Positions 42,833-54,416 of a stretch of 64,000 bases of DNA are shown here, one piece after another. Below the pieces are notes generated by a model. It made no database searches. It saw nothing but the letters and a program-made list of their open reading frames with translations, and was not told the origin of the DNA. Each line of letters starts with the position of its first letter. Position 1 is the stretch's first letter. Origin of the DNA: Agapanthus africanus (lineage: Eukaryota; Streptophyta; Magnoliopsida; Asparagales; Amaryllidaceae); NCBI GenBank assembly GCA_030015575.1, contig JASDDO010000006.1, positions 105,578,045 to 105,642,044 on the forward strand. Reading direction: 5' to 3'. The position numbers were made by a program, and so were the translations under genes.

Positions 42833-42867
42833 CACGAGTTGGCAACTCACCCCCGTTGTGCCACAGT
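42833..42867 (+). promoter_or_regulatory. 35-bp block identical in GypE and GypF LTRs
   Basis: CACGAGTTGGCAACTCACCC and the following 15 bases are identical at 42833, 50206, 58845 and 63408, while the surrounding LTR sequence has diverged strongly between the two families. TTGGCAA/CTCAC gives no strong hairpin; a protein-binding or RNA-processing role is possible but unproven. Confidence 0.6.
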
Positions 42868-43502
42868 TTTGTAGGTTGCCCTCAGCATAGTCGCGGCAGG
42901 CTGTCTTTTGCATCTTTTTGCACAGATACCATTGCTGAAGCGAGTTAGCCTTTTGCTGTTAGGTGGGTTTTTGTACGGTATCTGTTACCTTTCACTTGTA
43001 TATTGATGTATCTAGTACTCTCCATCTACCTTTCTGTATTGACTTAGAGACAGTTGTGAGGATGATATTTATGATTTTATATTCTGGTGTCGAGCTCGCA
43101 TGTGAGCCGACTTTATGTTATGCATTCTTACCTTTTGTGATATTGTCCTTGCTTTATTGTGCATTCTTCGCTACGGCGTCGTATATCTTGTTGGGATGCT
43201 TTATTTATTTATTTCACTTGTTATTTCTGCCACACCATGCTTTTACCCGACTTGCGGGGAAAATGTTTAAAAAGGAAATGTTACCAAAATTATAAAAGTT
43301 ATAACTCTTGAACTTAAAAGGATTTCTACTAAATTAATAAGATGTTTTTCGGACACGCATGGCTGTTTTTACGAAATGTTTTAAATCACTCTATATTTAT
43401 TGGTTTGATTTCTGGGTTCGGCTTACTTAGCCGCGTTACTCCTGTAGACGTTGCGTGGTTAAGTGCCGGTCACGAGTCGAAACTCTCGGGTCGTGACAAA
43501 GT

Positions 43503-43514
43503 TGGTATCAAAGC
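43503..43514 (+). other. Primer-binding site, GypE
   Basis: TGGTATCAAAGC four bases after the LTR; one mismatch (A for G) from the perfect site in GypF. Confidence 0.88.
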
Positions 43515-43723
43515 GTAGGTTTTACCTTCGGAGTGTAGAATGACCCTGGTATGATGGAGTAGGTAGCTGCAGCAGGGTAGCGTAGCGTGTGTATGTTCCG
43601 CGGCATACTCACGACACGATACTCCGCCAACGCGACCTTAGGACTTATTGATTTGATCCCTCCTTATATTTTTGCGATTCGATTTCCGTGTTCTTATCGA
43701 ATCCAAATTTTCTTTCAGCCATT

Positions 43724-44209
43724 ATGCCGCCTAAGACTACGAGGGCACAGAGAGAGGCCGCGAGGGCCGAGATTCGAGTTGACTCGTCCGAGACGAGGAC
43801 TGATCCGGGCAGTACGCCGGTTGTACCCGAGCAGGCTGTTCCTGCCGTGACAGAGCAGATCGCCTCGCTAGGGGCTGGTATGCAGGAGATGCGCCAGACG
43901 GTGGGATCTAGCATGCAGGAGATGCGCCAGATGATAGGATCGCTAGTTGAGACGCTTCGAGCCCAGCGACCAGAGGTAGCTCCACCTGTTCCAGAGACCG
44001 CGATAGTACCTACCGCACAGCCAGTTGCCCCTGCAGCCACGGAGGTGATCACAATATCGCTATCAGAGTTCATGAGGCTGAAGCCTCCGGTCTTCACAGG
44101 CACCGATACAGCCGAGGACCCACAGTCTTTCATCGACAGGATGGCCAGGATATGCCGTTCCCTCAGATGCGCAGATGCGAGGTGGGTCGAGTTCGCGAGC
44201 TTCGCCTAG
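43724..44209 (+). CDS. GypE Gag, N-terminal part, cut by frameshift
   Basis: Start at 43724 ([18 protein letters not shown]), matching the GypF start MQPKATRAQR; the frame is open from 43688. It covers the Gag N-terminus with the repeated MQEMRQ segment and the start of the retrotransposon Gag core ([19 protein letters not shown]). Compared with GypF one base is missing near 44203, so the frame runs into TAG at 44207-44209 and the protein continues in the frame of the next entry. Confidence 0.88.
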   Translation: MPPKTTRAQREAARAEIRVDSSETRTDPGSTPVVPEQAVPAVTEQIASLGAGMQEMRQTVGSSMQEMRQMIGSLVETLRAQRPEVAPPVPETAIVPTAQPVAPAATEVITISLSEFMRLKPPVFTGTDTAEDPQSFIDRMARICRSLRCADARWVEFASFA

Positions 44210-45984
44210 AAGGTCTTGCGCAGAAATGGTGTGACTCAGTTGAGAAGGGCAGAGCAGCAGGTCTTCCTCCTATGACCTGGACGGAGTTCGTGACCATATT
44301 TCTAGCCCGTTTCCTTCCCCAGAGTGTTAGGGATGCCCGAGCACGCAGATTTGAGTCCTTGCGCCAGACGCCAGGGATGACAGTGGCAGAGTATGACGTG
44401 CTGTTTACAGAGTTGGCAGTCTATGCCCCATATTTAGTGGCTACCGAGGAGTTGCGAGTCAAGAGATTTGTTCGAGGCTTGCTTACACCACTGTTCCTCG
44501 CGATCAGCGTGCAGCACTACAAGACCTATGCAGCAGCTGTAGACGCAGCCCTAGTAGTCGAGGAGCACCTTGCTGAGACTTCGGTAGTTCCAGAGCCGAA
44601 GAGAGTTTGTGCGGATACGTCAGCACAGAGACAGCCTTTTCGGCGCCGTGATAGACGTATTGCAGGCAGCAGAGATTCAGGGCGGGGCCGGTTATTCAGT
44701 TCCTATCCCCTGGATGGTCAGCGGTCATCGTCGGGATGTTTTCGCTGTGGGAGTTCTTACCATCGTGTACGGGATTGTCCTGAGTTACCCCGGAGGGAGG
44801 CGACAGCACCGCATGTCACATTACCACCTTCACCACCCCAGAGGGCGTTGCCTATCGTACCTACCGTTGCTCCGCGCCAGACTCATACACAGCGAGGTCG
44901 TGGGCGTGGAGGAGTTGCTCAGAGAGGACGGGATGACCGAGGCAGAGGGCAGGCAGTTGCAGGTGGTGGACAGGCACGGGTTTTTGCTTTGACACATCAG
45001 GACGCGAAGGCATCCAATGCAGTGGTTTCAGGTATCCTTCCTGTTTGTACAGTTGATGCTCATGTATTGTTCGATCCCGGATCCACACACTCGTACGTAT
45101 CCACACACTTTGTGCCGAGTCTGGGTAGAGAGTCCGGCTTGCTTGATCAGCCGCTTGTGGTGACTACTCCTGTGGGAGAGTCGTTTGTTGCTAGGCACGT
45201 GTTCCGATCCTGTACCGTCTGTATTGGCGAGAGAGAGTTGCCTGTCGACTTGAACCTTCTGGAGATGTTGGACTTCGACGTTCTTTTGGGTATTGATTGG
45301 TTAGCCACGTGCTATGCTTCTGTGGACTGCCGTGAGAAGACAGTTAGATTCTGCTTTCCCGGTGAGTCGGTTTTTATTGTGTTGGGGGACCGTGGCGCCG
45401 CCCCTCACAGTGTGATTTCTTCTTTTCGCGCTGGACAGCTTTTGAGGAATGGATGTCAGGGATTTCTCGCCTATGTTTGCAATGCTAGTGCTACACAGGT
45501 TCCATTGGACCAGGTTCCGGTTGTTAGCGAGTTTCCTGATGTGTTCCCTGCCGAGCTTCCAGGGTTGCCGCCCGAGCGCGACATTTCTTTCTGTATTGAT
45601 TTGGTTCCTGGCTCGGGGCCTATTTCCATACCGCCTTATCGGATGGCCCCGGCGGAACTTCGAGAGTTGAAGGGTCAGTTGCAAGATTTGCTGGACAAGG
45701 TACTTATTCGACCCAGTGTTTCCCCTTGGGGAGCTCCAGTCCTGTTCGTCAAGAAGAAGGATGGCAGTTTGCGTCTGTGTATCGACTACTGCCTGCTGAA
45801 CAGGGTGACAGTGCGGAACAGGTATCCTTTGCCGCGTATCGACGATTTGTTCGACCAGCTTCAGGGGCAGGGTACTTTTCGAGGATCGATTTACGATCGG
45901 GCAATCATCAGCTGCGGGTTCGACAGAAGGACATTCCCAGGACAGCTTTCTGTACGCGCGACGGCCATTACGAGTTTTTGGTGA
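44203..45984 (+). CDS. GypE Gag core, zinc knuckle, protease, RT start
   Basis: Continues after the frameshift with [14 protein letters not shown] of the Gag core. Then come [22 protein letters not shown] knuckle [14 protein letters not shown], a basic Arg-Gly region, and a protease with [12 protein letters not shown]. There GypF has Asp-Ala-Gly, so the active-site triplet is changed to Asp-Pro-Gly and the enzyme is probably impaired. RT begins with [34 protein letters not shown]. One base is missing again near 45870 (LQGQGT), after which the correct frame is that of the next entry and this one ends at 45984. Confidence 0.88.
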   Translation, partial: RLEGLAQKWCDSVEKGRAAGLPPMTWTEFVTIFLARFLPQSVRDARARRFESLRQTPGMTVAEYDVLFTELAVYAPYLVATEELRVKRFVRGLLTPLFLAISVQHYKTYAAAVDAALVVEEHLAETSVVPEPKRVCADTSAQRQPFRRRDRRIAGSRDSGRGRLFSSYPLDGQRSSSGCFRCGSSYHRVRDCPELPRREATAPHVTLPPSPPQRALPIVPTVAPRQTHTQRGRGRGGVAQRGRDDRGRGQAVAGGGQARVFALTHQDAKASNAVVSGILPVCTVDAHVLFDPGSTHSYVSTHFVPSLGRESGLLDQPLVVTTPVGESFVARHVFRSCTVCIGERELPVDLNLLEMLDFDVLLGIDWLATCYASVDCREKTVRFCFPGESVFIVLGDRGAAPHSVISSFRAGQLLRNGCQGFLAYVCNASATQVPLDQVPVVSEFPDVFPAELPGLPPERDISFCIDLVPGSGPISIPPYRMAPAELRELKGQLQDLLDKVLIRPSVSPWGAPVLFVKKKDGSLRLCIDYCLLNRVTVRNRYPLPRIDDLFDQLQGQGTFRGSIYDRAIISCGFDRRTFPGQLSVRATAITSFW

Positions 45985-46667
45985 TGTCGTTCGGACTCAC
46001 CAATGCGCCAGCAGCCATCATGGACTTGATGAACCGTATTTTCCGGCCTTACTTGGATCTGTTCATTATAGTCTTCATTGACGATATCTTGGTGTATTCC
46101 CGGAGTAGTGAGGAGCACGAGCAGCACCTACGGATTACATTGCAGACATTGAGGGAGCACCAGCTTTATGCGAAATTCTCCAAGTGTGCTTTTTGGCTGG
46201 ACAGTGTAGACTTCTTGGGACACGTGATTTCACGAGACAGTATATGTGTAGACCCGAGGAAGATCGAGGCCGTTCAGCGTTGGCCCAGACCCACATCGGT
46301 GACGGAGATTCGCAGCTTTTTGGGGTTGGCCGGTTACTACAGGCGTTTTGTGCAGGACTTCTCACGTATTGCTACACCGTTGACCGGGTTGACCCGGAAG
46401 GGAGTTCCTTTCGATTGGACGGAGGAGTGCGAGCACAGTTTTCAGCAGTTGCGGACTCGGCTGACGACGGCACCGGTGTTGTCTTTACCTTCCGGATCGG
46501 GCGGATTTGTGGTCTTTTGTGATGCTTCTCGAGTGGGGTTAGGATGCGTACTGATGCAGCATGATAGGGTGATCGCGTATGTTTCACGACAATTGAAGAG
46601 ACATGAACAGAACTACCCCACTCACGATTTGGAGATGGCTGCAGTGGTCTTCGCACTTAAGATCTGA
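45870..46667 (+). CDS. GypE RT-RNase H block
   Basis: Correct frame after the second frameshift: [21 protein letters not shown] catalytic FIDDILVYS (DD at 46080-46085), [30 protein letters not shown], then RNase H with [33 protein letters not shown]. It ends at TGA 46665-46667, where GypF has TGG (Trp of KIWRHYLYG). The frame is open upstream to 45726, but that part is out of phase with the protein. Confidence 0.88.
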   Translation, partial: GYFSRIDLRSGNHQLRVRQKDIPRTAFCTRDGHYEFLVMSFGLTNAPAAIMDLMNRIFRPYLDLFIIVFIDDILVYSRSSEEHEQHLRITLQTLREHQLYAKFSKCAFWLDSVDFLGHVISRDSICVDPRKIEAVQRWPRPTSVTEIRSFLGLAGYYRRFVQDFSRIATPLTGLTRKGVPFDWTEECEHSFQQLRTRLTTAPVLSLPSGSGGFVVFCDASRVGLGCVLMQHDRVIAYVSRQLKRHEQNYPTHDLEMAAVVFALKI

Positions 46668-47217
46668 CGACATTACCTATACGGCGAGTCGTGCCAGATA
46701 TTTACGGATCACAACAGTCTGAAATACATATTTCAGCAACGGGACCTGAACCTTCGACAGCGTCGATGGATGGAGTTAGTGAAGGATTACGACTGCGTGA
46801 TCTTATATCACCCGGGCAAGGCAAATGTGGTGGCGGATGCTTTGAGCAGGAGGCCCGGGAGTAGTTTATCTTGTTTGAGCGCAGTACAGGGGCAGTCATC
46901 AGCAGATTGGCAGATATTATGCGACAGCCGAGTACAGTTCGAGTTCACGCCGATTGGAGGACAGATAGCGCAAGTCCGTGCACGCCCACAGTTGATCGAT
47001 CGTATACGTGAGACACAGCTCAGTGATGACCGATGTTCAGAGATCATGGCACAGATTGGACAGGGCAGATTTTCCGAGTTCGTGATCGATGGTCAGGGGA
47101 TACTACGATTTGGAGTCAGACTGTGCGTACCTGATGCTGAGGGACTGAGGCACGAGATTCTTGAGGAGGCATATCGATCGGTATACAGTGTCCATCCCGG
47201 TTCCACTAAGATGTATC
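46668..47217 (+). pseudogene. GypE RNase H end to integrase start, up to GypF
   Basis: Same frame beyond the opal codon: RNase H C-terminus ([36 protein letters not shown]), the linker and the beginning of integrase ([18 protein letters not shown]). GypF enters after TATC of the next Tyr codon, inside the HHCC zinc-binding region. The integrase resumes at 59520. Confidence 0.88.
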
Positions 47218-50200
47218 TGTAGCGTCTTGAAAAGTCGTTTTGGTGTTTTCCTGAAATTCGGTGAAAATTCGGTATTTTTCCGAAAACCGTCTTTCTCGAT
47301 ATTTTGCAGTTTAGGGCTAATTATACCTAAAATGGATAGGTAATTACTTGTTTTTAGTAGCTAATGAGTAAATTATGAAATTTTGGTCATTTAAAAAATT
47401 TTCCCTATTTTTCAATTTTTTAATATTATTTTAAGCCGGTAAGAAAATACATTAAATTAGCGATAAATACAAATTTTTCCGGGCTAATTTTAATCTATAA
47501 AATTTTTATAATTATAATCTAGTGATAACATGAATTTTTAGTAATTTATTTTGATTTTTAACAAATTTTTATGTTATGAAACGAATTTATTGAATTTTGA
47601 GCTAAAACTTGCAATTTTTGAGTTGTAGGGGGCCTTTTTGCATAAAATTTCTTTTGTAAAACCACTCTCTCTTTTTCCTCAGCCCTAGGACAGCCCCACC
47701 TTGTGTGAGACCAGAAATTTCTGGCCTCATTTCTTGAGTTGCCTTCTTGAGTTGAATTTGATAGTTTATGGAATTAATTTAAATATAATGGATAAAGTAT
47801 GATACATTGACTTTTGTGGACTTGACCATGGCTTTTCCCACTTGCCCACACCCTCCCCCATCCCTCCTCTGGCCGAAAAACCTGCACACCCTCTTCTTCC
47901 TCTCCTTTCTTTTCATTTTCCTTCATTTTCTTCAAAAAACCACATCAAAATCCATGATTTATTCAAAAATCCAAACAAATCCTTATGCTATCCTTTCCTT
48001 AACCATTCTTGCTTGGATCTTGGTGCTTGAGGCCATCAATTGGAGCAAAATTTTCTTGCTTGATCCATAGATCAAGAGGTATAAATTCCATCAAAGTTAC
48101 TTTCTTTTGTTGCTAATTCCTTTAAATGCATGGTTTAGTGTTAAATTTAGTGTAGTTTTAATCTAGTTTTCTTAGGTTTTTCTTTAAACATTTTAGCTAG
48201 GGTTTTGAAGCCATAATACTTAATTAGATTGTTTTATAGTTAATCTAGTGGTTAATTAACTAATCCATATAGTTATCTTGTTGATGTAGTTTTCAATTAT
48301 GCTAATTTGATTAAATTTAGAAGTGTGAAATTGTTGTTTTAGGATTTTCAAGAGAAGGTTTTTGTATGGAAATGGTATTTGAAGCTTGATTAGTGAGTTG
48401 ATTAGGGTTTAGAAAACATTATTTAGTTGATTAAACCTAAATTTCTATCTAGTATTTTGCTAACCTAACCTACGAGGTTAATTTTCTTATGTGGGCTTTT
48501 GTTGTGTTAAATTAAGTTTTCAAGTGTGGAAATTGATTTGGAATTTGCTAGGTTATAAATTCAAGAAATGGTTGTTTATGGAAAATAGGATTGGAATCAT
48601 TGCTATTGTGTTGTAATTAGTGTTTGTAGATTACTTGTAGTGTGCTTGGGTAATTATGCTATATTGTAGTCGTTTTGTCGCAAATCGGCGATTTTTGCAC
48701 CGATTTTGGGACGCAATGCTTACTAGTTTTGTACAAAAATTATGTGATGAATTATTTTTGATATATTGATGATTGTAATGGCTTGTCCTACGACTTTTAG
48801 GATGCGTGAGTGCAGTTTTTTTGAGTTGTCGGGTTTTAGTTTTGCCGGGCGACCAAATCGGCGTTTTTTGGCAGTTTTTGCGATTTTCGCGTGTGTTCCG
48901 CGCACTTTGTGCATGTTGTACCTAGCTAGCGAACCTTAGTAGTTTCGTTGGGGTTTTGTGTCGTTCTTGATATGTAACCTTATATTTGGTATTGATGTAA
49001 GTTCCAGGTTCGGTCGCGGAGACGTCAGACGCGGCGCGAAAGGGAAAGGTGGTGATTGGACACAGCTAGCTAGGGATCCCGGTGAGTAGATTTAACATCT
49101 ACGGGGGACGATCGTTTGGATGGCGCAAGTCGCCCGATAGATTTAGTAAACTGAAAAATAGTAAACTGGATAACCACTTGTGACATTAGAATAAAATTAC
49201 TGGCATGATAATTGCTGCAATTAGATCAATATGTTATACCCCTATACGCAAACTCAATTGTAGGACACATGCACCATTACCAGGTTTTTATATGCAGCAC
49301 GAGCACTATTCATGTTTACACACACACCCTGGTAATTGCCATGCCACCACACTAGATAACTTTTAAATTGAAACCTTTTACTAATTGATACTTAAACTGG
49401 TACTATTGCCTTTAATTCCTTAAAAATGAAACCGTAGTATTGCTATTCTTGTGCATGTACTTCATCATATTAATTGTTCATGCTTATACATTAATCACAC
49501 ATCGCAACTTGATTATTGATATCATACGCATTCATTATCATTGATATATGCACTTATGAGGATTTCTTGAGATTTTATGATATTGCTGGATTTCGGGGAA
49601 AGCCGCAAAATTTCTAAACTTATTATATTTTTAAAATATGTAAATTGCGGTTTTCTAGTGATGTAAGTGTCGTCCACCATGAGTTTGCTGTGGATTTGGA
49701 AATCCGTGTCGAGGAGTGGAGGAACCTGCACGGGTACATGGTGGGCCCGGTAAGGTACCCCGGGGCAAGAGGAATGTGGTGATGACGTTGAGCCTGGCAG
49801 GGGACGGATTACCTACCGGTGACTGTTTAGGACGGCGGATATCCAGAGGATACCGACCGTGGCCGCTAGGTGATGAGATATTGATATTTGAGATGGGTCA
49901 ACCGGACTGCTGAGGACAGAGATACATTTATGAGATTTGAGACAGCTGTTGAGTGTCGTTGCTGGACACCGATTTTCGTCGATTCATTAACATTATGCTG
50001 GCATTCTAAAAGAGTTTCAAAAACAAAAAGAGATAAAATATTTCTTATATATACCTATTGAGACCTCAGATATTCATGTTGCATACATATTAGTACACTG
50101 ATGTTATATACACACCTGCTAGTGCATCCAGTCATACCTGTATTATAGATGCTAGGATGCTTGTGTGCATGCATACGATAGCCTTTGTAGATGTTATTTA

Positions 50201-50879
50201 TTACTCACGAGTTGGCAACTCACCCCCGTTGTGCCACAGTCTTTTGCAGGTCCGCTCCGTCAGTTCAGTAGCGGCGGGCGCACTTGTTCTTTTGCCTCTT
50301 TTGCCTGAGCTCGAGATTTGCTCATAGGTGGGTTATGTTATCATTTGTGTACCACCTTGTATATTCTTTGTATCTAGTACACTCCATCTACTGTTTCTAC
50401 CAGATTATTGTATATTGACCTAGAGATGAGACTGTGAGGTTTGTGGATTTTATGCTGTATTTTGGGGTCGAGCTCACTTGAGCCGACATGCTACTTTTTT
50501 TCATGCTTCCTTATGACTATTATGCTTGCTGTCATTTACATTGCGTGGGATTTGTGACCGCCTTATGGCGAAGAGCTAGCTCCCGCTTGGGGATGCCCTA
50601 TTTTGTTGGATTCATGTATATATTTTGTTGTACCCATTTTTGGGGGCCAGTATTTACAAAGGAGACTCTGCCGAAATTTTCGGAAAAATTAGTATTGTTT
50701 TAAAAAAAAGGGTTTTATATGACTTATTTGATAACTCGCTTTCAATTGATTGGGTTTTCTTCACTCTTTTGCTTAATTGGTTTTGTTTCTGGGCTTTTGG
50801 CTTACTTATTTTACGGACGCCTTTAGAAGTTTCGTAGACTTAAGTGCCAGTCATATTCCGTACCCTGCGGGTCGTGACA
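47218..50879 (+). repeat. 5' LTR of GypF
   Basis: 3662 bp, TGTAGCGTCTTGAAAAGTCG to GCGGGTCGTGACA. It shares with the GypE LTR the terminal GGGTCGTGACA, the 35-bp block at 50206-50240 and the GTGAGTAGAT hairpin at 49083-49102. Frames such as 47807-48070 recur in both LTR copies simply because the LTRs are identical. Confidence 0.96.
49081..49102 (+). promoter_or_regulatory. GTGAGT-overlapping hairpin in Gypsy LTRs
   Basis: GTAGAT (49086-49091) pairs with ATCTAC (49097-49102) and overlaps GGTGAGTAG, a splice-donor-like string. GypE at 41682-41698 has GTAGGT/ATCTAC, a G-U pair at the variable position; the copies at 57725-57741 and 62216-62232 also pair, the last with a G-T end. Confidence 0.5.
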
Positions 50880-50883
50880 AAGT

Positions 50884-50895
50884 TGGTATCAGAGC
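50884..50895 (+). other. Primer-binding site, GypF
   Basis: Perfect TGGTATCAGAGC four bases after the LTR. Confidence 0.92.
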
Positions 50896-51114
50896 CATAG
50901 ATTTTACCTTTGTGAGTGTAGGATGACCCTTGGTAGATGGAGTAAGTGACTTAAGCAGGGTAACGTAGCGTGCGTATGTCCGCGGCATACTTACGATACG
51001 GTACTCCGCCTAAGTGACTTTAGGATACTTGCTTGGAAATTTCCTTCTTCAATTCCGTGTATCCTATAATCCTATTGCACTGTTCTTACTATCTGTTTTC
51101 CTGTAACAGCCACT

Positions 51115-51441
51115 ATGCAGCCGAAGGCTACGAGGGCACAGAGGGCTGCCGCCAGAGACGAGATTCGAGCTGGCTCGTCCGAGACTTGGACTGAGCAGGG
51201 TGGTATGCCTACGCCGCAGGGACAGACCGATCCACCTTCCCCAGGCCGTATGGATAGGCTCGAGACTGGTATGGAGGAGTTGCGACAGATGATGGGAGGC
51301 ATGCAGGAGCTACGTCAGATGGTAGGATCCCTAGTTCCAGCCAGTCGTACACCGAGGCCGGATGATGTACCTACTACATCACAGACGACCATGATACCTG
51401 CTCCTACTACTACCACCGTGGCCATTCCAGTTTCACTATAG
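51115..51441 (+). CDS. GypF Gag, N-terminal part, ends at amber codon
   Basis: Starts MQPKATRAQRAAARDEIR, homologous to the GypE start, and runs through the MEELRQMMGG/MQELRQMVGS repeats to TAG at 51439-51441. GypE has TCA at this codon (Ser-Leu-Ser-Glu-Phe), and the downstream block is in the same frame, so this is a single nonsense change. Without suppression only this 108-residue fragment would be made. Confidence 0.9.
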   Translation: MQPKATRAQRAAARDEIRAGSSETWTEQGGMPTPQGQTDPPSPGRMDRLETGMEELRQMMGGMQELRQMVGSLVPASRTPRPDDVPTTSQTTMIPAPTTTTVAIPVSL

Positions 51442-54279
51442 GATTTCATGAGGCTGAGACCTCCAGTATTCACCGGCACCGAGGCAGCGGAGGACCCACA
51501 GACGTTTCTTGACAGTTTAGCCAGGATCTGCCGTTCGCTGAGATGTTCGGATGATCGATGGGTAGAGCTTGCGAGTTTCCGACTAGACGGTCTCGCACAG
51601 ACATGGTGGGAGTCAGTCTTGAGAGGTCGAGCTGCAGATCTACCGCCTATGACTTGGGTCGAGTTTATAGCGGTCTTTCTGGCCCGTTTCCTTCCAGAGA
51701 GCGTTCGTGATGCCAGAGCTCGTAGCTTCGAGGCCTTAGTCAAGACACCTGGGATGACGGTGTCTGAGTATGACATCCAGTTTACACAGTTATCCCGATA
51801 TGCTCAGTATTTGGTGGATACCGAGGAGAAGATGGTGAAGAGGTTCGTACAGGGACTTGATGCCCAGCTATATCTTGCCATTGGCGCCCAGCACTACGAC
51901 ACTTATTCAGCTGCTATGGATATGGCATTGCGGATGGAGGCACGCATATCACGAACTTCGGCCGGTTCTGGGCCGAAGAGGATGCGCACCGATGTACCGT
52001 CTCAGAGGCAGCGCGCCAGATTCTTTCCGAGAGATAGGCCTGGCAGAGGATTTGGGCGGGGACAGTTATATGGTTCTTATCCCCAGGGGCAGCAGCCGTC
52101 GCCAGGATGTTTTGGGTGCGGGATTCTGCACCATCTTGTCAGAGACTGTCCGGTGAGACGACAGGGAGCAGTGACAGTTCCGCACGTGACCCTACCACCA
52201 TCAACACCCCCTCCTCAGAGAGCCCTACTTCCTACCCCAGGCGATGCTCCACGCCAGCTAGGTGCACCGAAAGGCCGTGGACGCGGCGGTCCTGTTCAGA
52301 GAGGACGAGGAGGCAGAGGCCGAGGTCGAGGTCAGCCTGCTATCGGTGGAGGACAGGCCCGAGTATTTGCTTTGACACCGCAGGATGCGCAGGCATCCAA
52401 TGCTGTTGTGACAGGTACCTTGCCAGTTTGTTCTTTCGACGCACGGGTATTATTCGACGCAGGTTCCACACATTCGTACGTCTCTTCACACTTTGCACCG
52501 ATGTTGGGCCGTGAGTCGTCGTCGTTAGATCAGCCGCTTGTTGTTGTTACTCCGGTAGGCGAGTCGTTTGTCGCTCGGTTTGTATTTCGTTTGTGTTCCG
52601 TTCGTATCGGGGAGAGGGATTCATCAGTTGATTTGATACTCCTCGATATGTTGGAATTTGATGTGCTTCTGGGCATGGATTGGCTAGCCACTTGTTATGC
52701 TTCGGTGGACTGCCGTGAGAAGGCAGTCAGATTTAGCTTTCCGGGAGAGCCAGTCCTTGTTATTCAGGGAGCCCGCAGTGTCACCCTTCCCAGTTTAATT
52801 TCTTCTCTTCGCGCTGGTCAGCTCTTGCGGAAGGGATGTCAGGGATTCTTAGCGTGTATTTGTGATACTCGAGCTGCAGAGGTTCCGTTGGACCGGGTCC
52901 CAGTAGTTTGTGAGTTCCCTGATGTTTTCCCTGATGAGCTACCTGGGCTACCGCCTGAGCACGATGTTAAGTTCTGCATTGATTTGATTCCCAGTTCGGG
53001 GCCTATTTCTATACCACCTTATCGGATGGCCCCGGCAGAGCTTCGAGAGCTGAAGGATCAGTTGCAGGATTTGTTGGATAAGGGGCTTATTCGACCGAGT
53101 GTTTCTCCGTGGGGTGCTCCGGTCCTGTTTGTCAAGAAGAAGGATGGAAGTTTGCGCTTATGTATCGACTACCGCCAGCTGAACAAAGTTACCGTTCGGA
53201 ACAGATATCCGTTGCCGCGCATTGATGATTTGTTCGACCAGCTTCAGGGTACGGGGTATTTTTCGAGGATCGACTTGCGATCAGGATACCATCAGCTGCG
53301 AGTTCGACAGGAGGATATACCGAGGACAGCTTTCCGCACGCGCTATGGCCACTATGAGTTTTTGGTGATGTCGTTCGGACTCACCAATTCCCCAGCAGCA
53401 TTCATGGATTTGATGAACCGTACATTCAGGCCGTATCTTGACTTGTTCATCATCGTGTTTATCGACGACATCTTGGTGTACTCCCGGAGCAGAGAGGAGC
53501 ACGAGCAGCACTTGCGGATTACGTTACAGACTCTGAGGGAGCATCAGCTGTTCGCGAAGTTCTCCAAGTGTGCGTTCTGGCTGGACAGCGTCGGATTCTT
53601 GGGTCACGTGGTTACGAGAGACGGCATTTGTGTGGACCGGAAGAAGATTGAGGCTGTTCAGCAGTGGCCCCGACCTACATCGGTTACTGAGATCCGTAGT
53701 TTTCTAGGCTTGGCGGGCTACTACAGGCGTTTTGTTCAGGACTTCTCCCGTATAGCTGCACCGTTGACCGGTTTGAGCCGGAAGGGAGTTCCTTTCGTTT
53801 GGACAGAGGAGTGCGAGCGCAGTTTTCAGCAGCTACGGACTTGTTTGACTACGGCGCCGGTATTATCTTTGCCTTCGGGATCAGGCGGATTTGTTGTCTA
53901 CTATGATGCTTCGCGAGTGGGATTAGGATGCGTATTGATGCAGCATGGCCGGGTGATCGCTTATGCTTCTCGGCAGTTGAAGAAGCATGAACAGAACTAC
54001 CCCACTCATGATTTGGAGATGGCTGCAGTGGTCTTTGCACTGAAGATTTGGCGACATTACCTTTACGGCGAGTCGTGTCAGATATTCACCGATCACAAGA
54101 GCTTAAAGTACATATTTCAGCAGCGAGACCTGAACCTCAGACAGCGTCGTTGGATGGAGTTGGTGAAAGACTACGACTGCGAGATCTTATATCACCCCGG
54201 CAAGGCAAATGTGGTGGCAGATGCGTTGAGTAGGAGGCCCGGGGGTAGTCTATGCTTTTTGCGCGCAGTGCAGAGGTAG
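51442..54279 (+). CDS. GypF Gag core, protease, RT and RNase H
   Basis: Same frame as the N-terminal part; in-frame ATG at 51448. Gag core ([37 protein letters not shown]), CCHC knuckle [14 protein letters not shown] (52108-52149), Arg-Gly-rich stretch, protease [12 protein letters not shown] (DAG at 52456-52464), RT with [20 protein letters not shown] and FIDDILVYS (DD 53464-53469), [16 protein letters not shown], RNase H with [32 protein letters not shown] and [14 protein letters not shown]. It ends at TAG 54277-54279, where GypE has CAG (Gln). All catalytic residues I can check are kept except that RNase H starts Tyr-Tyr-Asp instead of Phe-Cys-Asp. Confidence 0.93.
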   Translation, partial: DFMRLRPPVFTGTEAAEDPQTFLDSLARICRSLRCSDDRWVELASFRLDGLAQTWWESVLRGRAADLPPMTWVEFIAVFLARFLPESVRDARARSFEALVKTPGMTVSEYDIQFTQLSRYAQYLVDTEEKMVKRFVQGLDAQLYLAIGAQHYDTYSAAMDMALRMEARISRTSAGSGPKRMRTDVPSQRQRARFFPRDRPGRGFGRGQLYGSYPQGQQPSPGCFGCGILHHLVRDCPVRRQGAVTVPHVTLPPSTPPPQRALLPTPGDAPRQLGAPKGRGRGGPVQRGRGGRGRGRGQPAIGGGQARVFALTPQDAQASNAVVTGTLPVCSFDARVLFDAGSTHSYVSSHFAPMLGRESSSLDQPLVVVTPVGESFVARFVFRLCSVRIGERDSSVDLILLDMLEFDVLLGMDWLATCYASVDCREKAVRFSFPGEPVLVIQGARSVTLPSLISSLRAGQLLRKGCQGFLACICDTRAAEVPLDRVPVVCEFPDVFPDELPGLPPEHDVKFCIDLIPSSGPISIPPYRMAPAELRELKDQLQDLLDKGLIRPSVSPWGAPVLFVKKKDGSLRLCIDYRQLNKVTVRNRYPLPRIDDLFDQLQGTGYFSRIDLRSGYHQLRVRQEDIPRTAFRTRYGHYEFLVMSFGLTNSPAAFMDLMNRTFRPYLDLFIIVFIDDILVYSRSREEHEQHLRITLQTLREHQLFAKFSKCAFWLDSVGFLGHVVTRDGICVDRKKIEAVQQWPRPTSVTEIRSFLGLAGYYRRFVQDFSRIAAPLTGLSRKGVPFVWTEECERSFQQLRTCLTTAPVLSLPSGSGGFVVYYDASRVGLGCVLMQHGRVIAYASRQLKKHEQNYPTHDLEMAAVVFALKIWRHYLYGESCQIFTDHKSLKYIFQQRDLNLRQRRWMELVKDYDCEILYHPGKANVVADALSRRPGGSLCFLRAVQR

Positions 54280-54416
54280 TCGTCAGCAGATTGGCAGACG
54301 TTATGCGACAGCCGAGTTGAGTTCGAGTTCACTCATACAGGGGGACAGCTCGCGCATGTTCGTGCACGCCCACAGTTGCTTGACCGTGTATATGAGGCAC
54401 AGCGCAGTGACGACCG

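Larger units (their letters stand above)
40224..43498 (+). repeat. 5' LTR of GypE
   Basis: 3275 bp, TGTAACACCTTAGGATATG to GGGTCGTGACA. It contains a CAG-rich tract, a 71-bp array, a 40-bp array and a 35-bp block shared with GypF. Frames inside it, on either strand, come from these repeats. Confidence 0.95.

Noticed and set aside
47807-48070. Open frame found twice (also 56446-56709) and so apparently conserved
   Set aside because: Both are in the two LTRs of GypF, identical by descent from one insertion; conservation carries no information on coding.
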